Source: JAZMZS01 sp045586105 (GTDB lineage Bacteria > Bacillota > Clostridia > Oscillospirales > CAG-272). From it: DNA of 14,818 nucleotides. The translations under genes were made by a program, and so were the position numbers. Where the stretch lies: NCBI GenBank assembly GCA_045586105.1, contig JAZMZS010000161.1, forward strand, positions 1 to 14,818, given 5' to 3'. The notes beneath the pieces were generated by a model. That model searched no databases. It had not been told where the DNA came from and was given only the letters and a program-made list of their open reading frames with translations. Below are positions 1 to 7,538 of this stretch, one piece after another. Numbering within the stretch: position 1 is the first letter of the stretch; the number at the start of each line of letters is the position of its first letter.

Positions 1-139
1 GCGTATTTTCATACGTGATCGCCGACGACTCGCGATCGATCTGACGTATTGCACAATTTATGCAAGCGAGGCTCGAGGATGACAGTCGGGAGGGGCATTT
101 CTGCGCATGCATAATTTACGTAATTTCCTATGCGGATAT
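1..139. other. Left flank without a supported gene
   Basis: No start codon with a ribosome binding site and no ORF of useful length is present on either strand. One plus-strand frame is open from base 2 to a TGA at 80-82, but its translation is arginine-rich and unrecognisable, so it is not called as a gene tail. A small inverted repeat (TTGCA and TGCAA, about 50-66) is the only local structure and has no assigned role. Confidence 0.5.
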
Positions 140-169
140 AAAAAAAGCACCGACCTGAGCGGTCGGCGC
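140..169 (-). terminator. Intrinsic terminator for the GH43-dockerin gene
   Basis: Read on the minus strand, arms 169-161 and 155-147 form a 9-bp GC-rich stem with one mismatch and a 5-base loop. A run of seven T follows (plus-strand A140-A146). It lies about 105 bases past the stop codon of the minus-strand gene ending at 275. There is no T run on the plus strand, so it acts in one direction. Confidence 0.85.
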
Positions 170-220
170 ACAAAGAAAGGTTTTTCCTTTACCCATTCAT
201 AAAAGGTTTAGGAAGGGGGT

Positions 221-255
221 GCGGGGATAACCCTTTATCAAAGGGTTATCCTCGC
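221..255 (-). other. Strong 3'-UTR hairpin after the GH43-dockerin gene
   Basis: Arms 221-236 and 240-255 pair over 16 bp with one G-U pair and a three-base loop. It sits 20 bases beyond the stop codon of the minus-strand gene. No U tract follows on that strand, so it is not a classical terminator by itself. It may block 3' exonucleases or work in tandem with the terminator at 140-169. Confidence 0.65.
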
Positions 256-256
256 C

Positions 257-280
257 TCTTATTCCCTTATTCTCTTATTC
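257..280 (-). repeat. Three 8-bp tandem repeats overlapping the stop codon
   Basis: The plus strand reads TCTTATTC, CCTTATTC, TCTTATTC back to back: three 8-bp units with one variant base. The first unit on the minus strand holds the last sense codon (GAA) and the TAA stop of the GH43-dockerin gene. It is probably a small slippage-derived repeat; no function is evident. Confidence 0.7.
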
Positions 281-3200
281 AGCGAGCAGCTTTACAAGTG
301 CGATCGCATCTCTGTTGTTGATGCTGCCGTTTCCGTCAAGGTCGGCAAGCTCCGAATGCACCGCCGTGTCCGAGTATCCCGAGAGAAGACGGACTATCAG
401 GGTGATGTCGGCATTGTTGATATCGTAATTCTTGTCGAGGTCTCCCATAGCGGGGACAAGCTCGGTCTCCGAGCCGAAGCCGCTTATACGCTCTGCCACG
501 CTCATGCTGTTTGCCTTCACAGCGAAAACGGTATCCGCGCTCTGAGGATCGGCTACGGTAGGCACTCCGTTTACCCACTCAAGGGGCTGCAGGTAGAGAC
601 GGCGCATGGTGTAAGCCGTGTCCGTGTATTGCTTTGCGTGGTAAACGCACCAGGTCTCGGAGCCGTCGGGGGATGATACGAATACCATAGCACCCGGGGA
701 ATATATCCTGTTTTCGTAGCTGGCAAAGTGCATGGGATCGGAGAATTTCTGCCACTTGGACGCGCTTGTGAGCTCGTCCGTCTTGCTTCCCGTGAACTTC
801 AGCAGTCCCGTGCAGTACTCGTCGCCGCGCGTGTGTCCTGCGGCGTAAGGAACGTAGAGCACGCCGTCCGGGGATATGAGCGGAACGGGTCCCTCCATGA
901 TCTTTGTTGTTGTGGTGGGAGCCGCCTCAAAATCAGCCGAGGGGGATGAGATTACCACAGCCGAGCCCAAAAGCGAGGTCGGGGATGCGAGCTTAGTCAG
1001 AATAATGCTGTAGGACGAGCCGCATATGAGGTATCTCACGCCTGCCCATTCGACGAAGCGGGGGCTTGAATAGGAGCGTGAGGAATCCGAATTATTGATA
1101 ACTCCGCAGTAGGTAAAGGCGTCGGTGGGGGCGCTTCCGCCCTTCCATACGTAAACCTGACGTACCGCGTGGTCATTCTCCGAGAGCGAGCAGCTCGCGT
1201 ACATATACCACTTACCGTCGAACTTGTATAGCTGAGGCGCCCAGATACTGAGCACGTCAGCGCCGTTTCCGTTATCTCCCGCCGTCCAGATAAGCCGGGG
1301 CTTTGCATTGTCCACGTCGCAGAGGTTGGGTGAGCGGGTCATATATATAGCCTGCTTGCCGTTGTTGGTCGCGGCGTATGAATAGTAATAGTAGCCGTCC
1401 TCCGCGAGAACCACCGACGGGTCGGGGTGTCCTCCGATCGGGTTTGTGAATTCTATCGTTGCATCGATCTCTTCGTCGAGCGCAAGAGCCTTTTCGTAAT
1501 TGATGCTGCTCGTGCTGCTGCCGTCAAGTCCCTCGCTTCCCGTGATGGAGGTGACTCTCGTCAGATCTGCGCCCTCGTAGAGGTTGAGCGTGTAGCTTCC
1601 GTCAAGCGAAGCCGAGCTGTCCTCCGAGGCTGAAATATCACCGCAGAACTCTCCGCCGTATACGTTTATTACGATATCGGCGGTATTCGACACCGTCTGT
1701 CCGACAGAGGAGGAATAAGCCGCACTCAGCCCGACAACGGGGCAGAGGAACTGTCCGCCGTAGATATTTAACGTTGCATTTCCCGAATAATTGTTCTGTC
1801 CGGTCGCGGCAACGAGGCTGTTGTAGGTTCCGCCGTAAATATTGATGTTGATATCTCCCGTCATGTCACGGACGGTGTCGCCTGTGTGCAGACGGTAGTT
1901 TCCTCCGAGGATCCTGTGGTAGGTTCCGCCCAAGAGCGTGATATCTCCGCCGTCAAGTCCGGTAGGCGCGGGGTCTCCCGTTCTGACACCGCCGTAGATC
2001 GAAAGACCCTTTTCAACTCCGCGCACGAAGCTCGGCTCGGTGCTTACATATTCTCCTATAGTGAGCTTTCCGCCGTTTACCGAAATAAAGGTGTTGTTCT
2101 CGACCGGATAAAGATCAAGATGCTCGATGACCGTCTCGCTTGAAAGCTCAAAGCCTGCGTGAAGCGTGATCTTGGCTCCGTCGGTCAGCGCCCAGTCGCA
2201 GCCGCCTCCGAAGGCGGTAAGCGTCATTTTTGAATTAGAATCGAACACGCCCACTCTGTTGAAGTTGACGTTTTCGGTGATGACCACCTTGTAAGGATCG
2301 GTCTTTACGTATTTGGTGGCGTTTGCAAGCTCGCGGGGGATGCTCGGGGAGCTTCCGTTCGCCGTAGTGCTGAGCGTGTCCGCAACGAAGAGGATATTGT
2401 CCTGAGTTCCGAGCTTATTTACGTATTTTCTGAGCGTTACCGTCGAATCGACACTGATCTCCCCGGCGCCCGTGCCGTCCATTACGGGGGTGACCTCAAA
2501 TTTTCCGCCGTATGCACCGACCGAGAAGAGCTCTGCCGTGCCTTCCTTTGTGCAATAGAAGTTTGCCGAACGGATACCTCCGCCCATGACACATATTCCG
2601 ACCGAGGTCTCAGAGCCGAGCTCGGACGCATAGATGTCACCGATAATAAGTCCGCCCTCTATCTTGACGGATGCCGTGCCCTCGGTCTTTTTTGCCGAAG
2701 AGCCGTAGATCGTGCCGTTTATCTGTCCGCCCTCGACGACTACTGCCGTACCGCGCTTTGAGCTTCCCGCACGGAGGTTCTCAAATACGCCCGAGCGCAC
2801 TCTTATTACGTGGGGATCGTCCGAGCTTCCCGCATCAAGGTTAAGCTTTCCGTTGACGGTAACGTCACCGCCCGAGACGGTCTTTGCCGTCGAGTCGTAC
2901 ACCGCGCACTCCGCTCCCACAGTGATATCGTGTCCCTGAGAGAATATCGTGACTTCCTTCGCGGCGGTAAGGGTCATATTCTCGATGACGAGCGGTGCGG
3001 GAGCCTTGAGATCACCCGAGAGCCTGAGTGCTCCCGTGGCGGAATAGTCGTGTGTGCCGAGCTTGGTCGTCATTATGACCTTGCCCGAGGCTGCGGGAAC
3101 GCTTCCGCCTCCCGTCGAGACCTCGTCCATGAATATAATTCTGCCGCCCTTGCCTCCGAGACGCGAGAACGCCTTCCATATCGTCTTTACGGGAAGGGAC

Positions 3201-4315
3201 GCCGTGCCCGAGCCCGCTACGTTGTCGTTTCCGTTTGCGTAGCTGATAAATACGTTCTTGCCGAAGCCCTTGACCATTCCCTCAAGCGATGCGGGAACGT
3301 ACTGATACGCATCTCCGTCGGCGGTGGTGCCGTCGATGGTCTTTATGTTCGGGAAGCTTCCGCCGTTTATCTCAAGGAAGAAGTCGCCATCGAGAAAATG
3401 CGCGGGGTTCTGCGAGAGATACACGCCCTGTCCGCGGATAGTTCCGCCGTTGATGGTAAGAGTTACGTTGCCTTCCTTTCCGGGCATACGCTGGGTGTCG
3501 TTTTGTCCGACGTGGCCGAAGCAGAAGAGCGAGCTTGCGATGTCGCCGCCGTTTACGGTTATGTCAAGGTCGCCTATCATAGAGGAATCGCACACGCCCG
3601 AGAAGACGTTTTTCGCTCTGGTGCCGCTTCCCGAAGCTGTAAAAGTACCGCCGTTGATGATGATGCTGACGCCGCCTACCGTGCCCATGACATCGCTCTC
3701 GGAGGAGCGGTAGTGTCCGCCGTTGAAGATGTTCCATCTGCCCGAGCATACCTCGATGGTGTAGCCGAATATCTTGGCATCGGTGATGCTTCCCGTGAAG
3801 ACACCGCTCGATAGGTCATAGCCTCCGTAGATCGAGGGAGCCTCGACTGTCGAGAGCGGGGTGATGCCGCTGCCGAACTTGACATTATTTCCGCGGCAGA
3901 AGAACGCCGTTCCCGCACTCTGGTCGAGCCTGATGCTCTCAAAGGTCATGTCCGAGTTTATATGGATGTTCTGTCTGAGATTGAGCGTAGCGCCCTTTGT
4001 CTGATAGTAATTCACCCCTCCGTACACGCATGTCATGCTGACACGCCCGTCGGATGCGGGGAACTGCGCCTTTGCATCCGTGTTTACCGTGTAGTCGCCT
4101 ACAAGAACGACCGTTCCCGCGCCTCCGAGCTTGGTGTATGCCGCATCAAGCGTGGCAAGCGGAGCCGAGGGGGATGTTCCCGCATTCGAATCCGACCCTC
4201 CGTCCGAGAGATATACTACCGTCTCAGCCGCAGAAGCGGTAAAGATGCACACCGCGCTCACCGCACACAGCAAGACAGCGCAGAGTATTATCAAAAGCCT
4301 CGATCTGTTTTTCAT
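275..4315 (-). CDS. Secreted beta-helix / GH43-family / dockerin protein
   Basis: A 1346-residue exported protein, probably docked onto a cellulosome-like scaffold and acting on arabinose- or xylose-containing plant polymers. The start at 4315 gives a clean signal peptide (basic MKNR, hydrophobic core, ASA/AE site near residue 28). A GGAG lies 12 bases upstream; the in-frame ATG codons farther upstream lack such a site. Residues about 30-945 hold three homologous beta-helix modules rich in (I/V)xGG(T/E/Q)(F/Y/I) turns. Residues about 955-1270 match the GH43 five-bladed propeller: HPDP (D965, predicted base), WAPQ (1025-1028), MEGP (E1141, predicted acid) and a late SPDGSETWCVYHA strand. The last ~56 residues are a type I dockerin with two calcium loops (GDLDKNYDINNAD and ADLDGNGSINNRD). 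Some expected GH43 active-site residues look replaced, so activity is uncertain. The family usually covers arabinofuranosidase, arabinanase and xylosidase activities; the exact substrate cannot be read from sequence. Confidence 0.9.
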   Translation of the reverse strand: MKNRSRLLIILCAVLLCAVSAVCIFTASAAETVVYLSDGGSDSNAGTSPSAPLATLDAAYTKLGGAGTVVLVGDYTVNTDAKAQFPASDGRVSMTCVYGGVNYYQTKGATLNLRQNIHINSDMTFESIRLDQSAGTAFFCRGNNVKFGSGITPLSTVEAPSIYGGYDLSSGVFTGSITDAKIFGYTIEVCSGRWNIFNGGHYRSSESDVMGTVGGVSIIINGGTFTASGSGTRAKNVFSGVCDSSMIGDLDITVNGGDIASSLFCFGHVGQNDTQRMPGKEGNVTLTINGGTIRGQGVYLSQNPAHFLDGDFFLEINGGSFPNIKTIDGTTADGDAYQYVPASLEGMVKGFGKNVFISYANGNDNVAGSGTASLPVKTIWKAFSRLGGKGGRIIFMDEVSTGGGSVPAASGKVIMTTKLGTHDYSATGALRLSGDLKAPAPLVIENMTLTAAKEVTIFSQGHDITVGAECAVYDSTAKTVSGGDVTVNGKLNLDAGSSDDPHVIRVRSGVFENLRAGSSKRGTAVVVEGGQINGTIYGSSAKKTEGTASVKIEGGLIIGDIYASELGSETSVGICVMGGGIRSANFYCTKEGTAELFSVGAYGGKFEVTPVMDGTGAGEISVDSTVTLRKYVNKLGTQDNILFVADTLSTTANGSSPSIPRELANATKYVKTDPYKVVITENVNFNRVGVFDSNSKMTLTAFGGGCDWALTDGAKITLHAGFELSSETVIEHLDLYPVENNTFISVNGGKLTIGEYVSTEPSFVRGVEKGLSIYGGVRTGDPAPTGLDGGDITLLGGTYHRILGGNYRLHTGDTVRDMTGDININIYGGTYNSLVAATGQNNYSGNATLNIYGGQFLCPVVGLSAAYSSSVGQTVSNTADIVINVYGGEFCGDISASEDSSASLDGSYTLNLYEGADLTRVTSITGSEGLDGSSTSSINYEKALALDEEIDATIEFTNPIGGHPDPSVVLAEDGYYYYSYAATNNGKQAIYMTRSPNLCDVDNAKPRLIWTAGDNGNGADVLSIWAPQLYKFDGKWYMYASCSLSENDHAVRQVYVWKGGSAPTDAFTYCGVINNSDSSRSYSSPRFVEWAGVRYLICGSSYSIILTKLASPTSLLGSAVVISSPSADFEAAPTTTTKIMEGPVPLISPDGVLYVPYAAGHTRGDEYCTGLLKFTGSKTDELTSASKWQKFSDPMHFASYENRIYSPGAMVFVSSPDGSETWCVYHAKQYTDTAYTMRRLYLQPLEWVNGVPTVADPQSADTVFAVKANSMSVAERISGFGSETELVPAMGDLDKNYDINNADITLIVRLLSGYSDTAVHSELADLDGNGSINNRDAIALVKLLAE
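1481..4228 (-). repeat. Three tandem ~300-residue beta-helix modules (protein-level repeat)
   Basis: Modules start near residues 31, 352 and 635 of the GH43-dockerin protein. Modules 1 and 2 open with a strand, a Gly/Asn/Ser loop ending S-(A/L)-P, an amphipathic helix and GG-hydrophobic strands. Module 3 opens more divergently (SPSIPRELANATKYV). All then share an MT-x-x-x-G-x-x-x-(Y/W) segment, a GA-x-L-x-L-type strand and a hydrophobic IExLxL-type strand. Each continues into a ladder of GG-turn rungs such as INGGTF, VEGGQI and IYGGTY. Module boundaries are approximate. Confidence 0.75.
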
Positions 4316-4394
4316 AGAAGTCTCTGTCTCCTTTTTTGTCATTTTGTAATCACAATATGCTCGCGGACACCCTGACCCGCCCGCACTTATATCC

Positions 4395-4423
4395 ATTATA
4401 ATGATATACAAAAAACACCCCGC
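4395..4423 (-). promoter_or_regulatory. Candidate activator-dependent promoter of the GH43-dockerin gene
   Basis: The minus strand has an exact TATAAT (plus-strand ATTATA, 4395-4400) about 80 bases before the start codon. The hexamer 17 bp upstream (4418-4423) reads GCGGGG on that strand, so no -35 box is present. Between them lies TTTTTGTATA (plus strand 4405-4414), which is 9/10 identical to TTTTTGCATA in the regulator/GH127 intergenic region. That suggests, without proving, activation by the neighbouring AraC-type regulator. Confidence 0.45.
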
Positions 4424-4440
4424 TGTAAAGTGCGGGATGT
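4410..4440 (-). terminator. Intrinsic terminator after the AraC-family regulator gene
   Basis: On the minus strand, arms 4440-4432 and 4423-4415 pair over 9 bp with one G-U pair and an 8-base loop. A T tract follows (plus-strand A4410-A4415). It begins about 30 bases past the regulator's stop codon and separates that gene from the GH43-dockerin gene, so the two are probably transcribed separately. Confidence 0.8.
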
Positions 4441-4469
4441 TGTTTTTATATGCGGATTTGTGTCTTTGT

Positions 4470-5249
4470 TCAGTCGCGGCGGTTGCACATCTGCTTTTTA
4501 TACTCCAGGGGGGAGGAGCCGAAGTGTGCGCGGAAGAGCTTATAAAAGAGCGAATACTCGGAAAAGCCGCATTCGTCGCTTATTGTCTGGCAGCTTTTTT
4601 CGGTGGTTATGAGAAGCTGGCGGGCGTTCTCAAGCCTGAGCAGGTTCACGTACTTATACGGGGTAGTGCCGTAGGTCTGCTTGAACACGTCGATGAGGTA
4701 ATTTTTCGAATAAGACAGGCGCTCGCTCAGCTCCTCAATCGAAAAGGGGGCTGAGGACTCTGCCGCGATGATCTCGTACATCTTCTCGGCGAGGGCACGG
4801 CGGGGAGAGACGAGCTTTTTCTGCGAGGAATCGAGGATGGAGAGGAGCTTATAGAATATGTAGCGCTTTTCAAAGCGTGTGCGGATCGGGTCCTTGCATA
4901 TCCTTTCCATCTCCTTGAAGAGCGGGACCATCACCTGCGGGTCAAATTTTCCCTCAAGCGGCAGCCCTTCGTCGGTATCCTCGATGCTTCCCTCAAAGTG
5001 AATATAAAAATACCTCGGACATTCGCTCGGTCTGTCTGCGGACTGGCGCAAAAACGCCTTTTGTATGTAATAGTGATTTTTGCATACAGAGACGGGTACT
5101 CCGTCCTCGGTGAAATGGAGAGTTCCTTCAAGCATAAATATAAGTACATGCTGGTCCCACATGCGGGTTATATGTGATTCGCCTTCGTCAAAAAAGCGGA
5201 AATTGCAGGCGGTGTACTTCGGAAGATGATGAAAGCTGAGTTTTTCCAT
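4470..5249 (-). CDS. AraC-family transcriptional regulator
   Basis: A 259-residue one-component regulator. The N-terminal half (to about residue 140) looks like the AraC-type cupin that binds a sugar or related ligand (HVLIFMLEGTLHFTEDG, then strands to YFYIHFEG). The C-terminal ~95 residues hold the paired helix-turn-helix domain. The first helix-turn-helix lies around FSIEELSERLSYSKNYLIDVFKQ cut across two helices. The family signature follows: TTPYKYVNLLRLENARQLL, then ISDECGFSEYSLFYKLFRAH, FGSSPLEY. The start at 5249 is chosen because AAAGGTG lies 9 bases upstream and the cupin begins directly after; a start at 5315 would have no such site. It is divergent from the GH127 gene, with its own promoter at 5287-5315. 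This arrangement suggests it controls the GH127 gene and perhaps the GH43-dockerin gene. The ligand is unknown; an arabinose-containing sugar is an inference from the neighbours. Confidence 0.93.
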   Translation of the reverse strand: MEKLSFHHLPKYTACNFRFFDEGESHITRMWDQHVLIFMLEGTLHFTEDGVPVSVCKNHYYIQKAFLRQSADRPSECPRYFYIHFEGSIEDTDEGLPLEGKFDPQVMVPLFKEMERICKDPIRTRFEKRYIFYKLLSILDSSQKKLVSPRRALAEKMYEIIAAESSAPFSIEELSERLSYSKNYLIDVFKQTYGTTPYKYVNLLRLENARQLLITTEKSCQTISDECGFSEYSLFYKLFRAHFGSSPLEYKKQMCNRRD

Positions 5250-5286
5250 TTTTTCTCGGCACCTTTCTCTGGTATTGGTCGGATTT

Positions 5287-5315
5287 ATTGTAGCACAAGT
5301 GCCCCGTTTTTTCAA
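5287..5315 (-). promoter_or_regulatory. Sigma-70-type promoter of the AraC-family regulator
   Basis: The minus strand reads TTGAAA (plus strand 5310-5315), a 17-bp spacer and TACAAT (plus strand 5287-5292). Transcription should start near 5280 and give a leader of about 30 bases to the ATG at 5249. Confidence 0.8.
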
Positions 5316-5325
5316 GATTTATGTT

Positions 5326-5358
5326 TGTTTTTTTGCAATATTGTTCTGTGTTTTTGCA
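5326..5358 (+). promoter_or_regulatory. Direct repeat with 21-bp spacing: candidate AraC-type operator
   Basis: TGTTTTTTTGCA (5326-5337) and TGTGTTTTTGCA (5347-5358) match at 11 of 12 positions and are exactly 21 bp apart, two helical turns. AraC-family proteins typically bind direct-repeat half-sites at this kind of spacing. The pair lies just upstream of the regulator's -35 box and upstream of the GH127 start, so it could serve activation of GH127 and autoregulation. T-rich local composition is a caution. Confidence 0.55.
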
Positions 5359-5392
5359 TAGATAACAAAGCTTAATTGTGATATATTTAAGG

Positions 5393-5398
5393 TATAAA
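5393..5398 (+). promoter_or_regulatory. Candidate -10 box of the GH127 gene
   Basis: TATAAA lies 44 bases before the GH127 start codon. No good -35 hexamer is found at 15-18 bp spacing, which fits an activator-dependent promoter using the direct repeat at 5326-5358. An alternative pair is TTGCAT (5354-5359), a 17-bp spacer and TGTGAT (5377-5382). Confidence 0.4.
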
Positions 5399-5442
5399 CG
5401 GCAATAGAACCGAAACGAACGAGCATTTTGGAGGTAGATACC

Positions 5443-7305
5443 ATGCAGAGATACTCACAATATACCGCGGACGAGCTCAAACCCGCAGGGTGGCTGAAAA
5501 AGCAGCTCGAGATCCAGGCAGAGGGTCTGTCGGGGGCGCTTGACAAGGTCTGGCGCGACGTGCGCGACAGCGCATGGATAGGCGGAGAGGCTGAGGGCTG
5601 GGAGAGAGTTCCCTATTGGCTCGACGGCTTTATTCCGCTCGCTTATCTTCTCGATGACGAGGACAAAAAGCAGAGAGCGAAAAAGTACGTCGACGCTATC
5701 ATCGACAGGCAGAAGCCCGACGGCTGGATATGCCCCTGTGCCGACGAGGAAAGAGAAAAATACGATATCTGGGCGCTGTTCCTTATCTCCAAGGTGCTGA
5801 TGGTCTGGTACGACTGCTCACATGACGAGCGTGCGGTCAGCGCCGTATACAAGGCACTCAAAAACGCCTATGAGCTTCTTTCGGAGGACAAGGTCACAAT
5901 AAAGAGCTGGGGCAAGTTCCGCACCTTCGAATGTATGATCGCGATCAACCGCCTCTACGATATATACAAGGAGGACTGGCTCATTTCTCTCACGGGTATA
6001 CTGAGAGAGAAGGGTGCGGATTACACAAAATTCACCGAGGACTGGAAGACACCCATCAACCACTGGAGGCTCGAGACACACATCGTAAACATCATGATGG
6101 CGCTCAAGAGCGAGGCGGTAAGATACAGACTGCTCGGCGAGGAATACACCGACGAGGCTGAGGCGCTGTGGCAGGTGCTCGAAAAATACAACGCAACGAG
6201 CGCAGGTGTCTTTACGGGAGACGAATGCCTCTCGGGAATCAGCCCCATTCAGGGAACCGAGCTCTGCTCGGTGGTCGAGCTGATGTATTCGGCTGAGACC
6301 CTGTTCGCTTACACGGGGGACGGAAAATGGGCTGACAGGCTCGAGCGCGCGGCGTTCAATGCGCTTCCCGCGACCATCACCGAGGATATGTGGGCGCATC
6401 AGTACGATCAGCAGTCAAACCAGATAGAGGCAGCTCCTCTGCCCGGCAAGTCGATATTCCGCTCGAACGGCGGTGCTTCCCACATCTTCGGACTTGAGCC
6501 TCACTTCGGCTGCTGCACCGCAAACTTCAACCAGGGCTGGCCGAAGCTTACACTCAGCGTTTTCATGCACACCGATGACACTATAGTAAACGTAACACCC
6601 ATCCCCGCGTGCCTCGATACCGAGATGAAGGGCACGGGTGTGAGAATTTCGATAGACACCCTCTACCCCTTCAGAGACAGCGTAAAATACACCGTCAGCA
6701 CCGACGCTCCCGTCTCTTTCACCCTTAAGCTGCGCGTACCCGCATGGGCGCAGAGCGTTACTCTCGACGGTGAGCAGGTCTGTGCGGAGGACGGATTTAT
6801 CCCGCTCGAGCGCGAATGGAAGGGCGATACCGAGCTTACTCTCGCATTCACCCGCAAGCCCGAGCTGAAGACCCTCGGAGGGGAGCTGTACTTCGTTACC
6901 TACGGTCCTCTTACCTTCTCTCTTCCGATCGAGGGAGAATGGAAAAAGGCAGAGTACGAGCGCAACGGCGTGGAGAGAAAATTCCCCTACTGCGACTGGC
7001 ACGTATTCCGCCGCGGCGAGTTTGCATTCGGCTTTGACAGTGAATGCTTCACCGTACGCGAGTGCGAGGGAAATGATATTCCCTTCTCTCACTCGGAACC
7101 GAAGCTCGTTATCGACGCCCGCCTCTGCCCGATCAACTGGGAGATGGCGGACGGCTACCGCAACATTCCCGCAAAATACCCGACCGACCGCCGTGCAACG
7201 GGCGAGGCGCGTACGCTTACCCTCGTTCCCTACGGCTGTACCTCGCTGCGAATGACCGAGATGCCCTTTGTCATCAAGCAGCCCCTTTCGCTTATCAAAA
7301 AATAA
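5443..7305 (+). CDS. DUF1680 / GH127-family glycoside hydrolase
   Basis: A 620-residue enzyme without signal peptide or membrane segment, hence cytoplasmic. Characterised GH127 enzymes remove terminal beta-L-arabinofuranose using a zinc-bound cysteine nucleophile. The expected pattern is present: E273-x-C275 in GTELCSVVE, and C357-C358 in HFGCCTANFNQGWPKL. This fits the Glu/Cys/Cys/Cys zinc site of the family, with C357 the likely nucleophile. Upstream E261 (GDECLSG) is the best visible candidate for the acid/base. An (alpha/alpha)6 catalytic domain (about 1-370) is followed by beta-sandwich domains (PVSFTLKLRVPAWAQS region onward). The start at 5443 follows GGAGG (5430-5434) by 8 bases; a TTG at 5428 is rejected because the ribosome site lies downstream of it. 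It probably trims arabinose-containing oligosaccharides imported after extracellular digestion. The exact GH127-clan family and sugar specificity are not certain. Confidence 0.88.
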   Translation: MQRYSQYTADELKPAGWLKKQLEIQAEGLSGALDKVWRDVRDSAWIGGEAEGWERVPYWLDGFIPLAYLLDDEDKKQRAKKYVDAIIDRQKPDGWICPCADEEREKYDIWALFLISKVLMVWYDCSHDERAVSAVYKALKNAYELLSEDKVTIKSWGKFRTFECMIAINRLYDIYKEDWLISLTGILREKGADYTKFTEDWKTPINHWRLETHIVNIMMALKSEAVRYRLLGEEYTDEAEALWQVLEKYNATSAGVFTGDECLSGISPIQGTELCSVVELMYSAETLFAYTGDGKWADRLERAAFNALPATITEDMWAHQYDQQSNQIEAAPLPGKSIFRSNGGASHIFGLEPHFGCCTANFNQGWPKLTLSVFMHTDDTIVNVTPIPACLDTEMKGTGVRISIDTLYPFRDSVKYTVSTDAPVSFTLKLRVPAWAQSVTLDGEQVCAEDGFIPLEREWKGDTELTLAFTRKPELKTLGGELYFVTYGPLTFSLPIEGEWKKAEYERNGVERKFPYCDWHVFRRGEFAFGFDSECFTVRECEGNDIPFSHSEPKLVIDARLCPINWEMADGYRNIPAKYPTDRRATGEARTLTLVPYGCTSLRMTEMPFVIKQPLSLIKK

Positions 7306-7318
7306 ACATCAAAGCTCG

Positions 7319-7368
7319 TCTCCATATTCCGCAGATGATCACCGTATTTGCGGAATATGGGGATTTTT
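7319..7368 (+). terminator. Intrinsic terminator of the GH127 gene
   Basis: Arms 7319-7333 and 7349-7363 pair over 15 bp with one G-U pair and a 15-base loop, followed by five T (7364-7368). The hairpin begins 13 bases after the stop codon, so the GH127 transcript is monocistronic. Confidence 0.92.
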
Positions 7369-7445
7369 GTTCTGTGAGATGGTAATTGTGCACAAAAAAT
7401 TTACCGTTTGGTCAATTTTAATGTGAATATTCGCCCTCTGCGCTA

Positions 7446-7474
7446 TTGCATTTTTTGTTCTCTTATGGTAAAAT
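7446..7474 (+). promoter_or_regulatory. Sigma-70-type promoter of the kinase gene
   Basis: TTGCAT (7446-7451), a 17-bp spacer and TAAAAT (7469-7474). Transcription would start near 7481 and give a leader of about 58 bases before the TTG start at 7539. No notable structure is seen in that leader. Confidence 0.7.
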
Positions 7475-7538
7475 CAACACAGACGTACACCATCACCACA
7501 CACAGACACGAGGGGAATAGCGACGGAGGACAGACGGG

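Noticed and set aside
2810..3814. Plus-strand open frame of 334 residues opposite the GH43-dockerin gene
   Set aside because: It is antisense to a clear coding region, has no ribosome site and no recognisable domain; low stop density on the opposite strand is expected from the GG-rich codon pattern.
4316..4411. Upstream extension of the GH43-dockerin protein to 4411
   Set aside because: It would start within the promoter/terminator region and bury the signal peptide inside the protein.
5250..5315. Upstream extension of the AraC-family regulator to 5315
   Set aside because: It would run across the regulator's own promoter and lacks a ribosome site; the ATG at 5249 has AAAGGTG.
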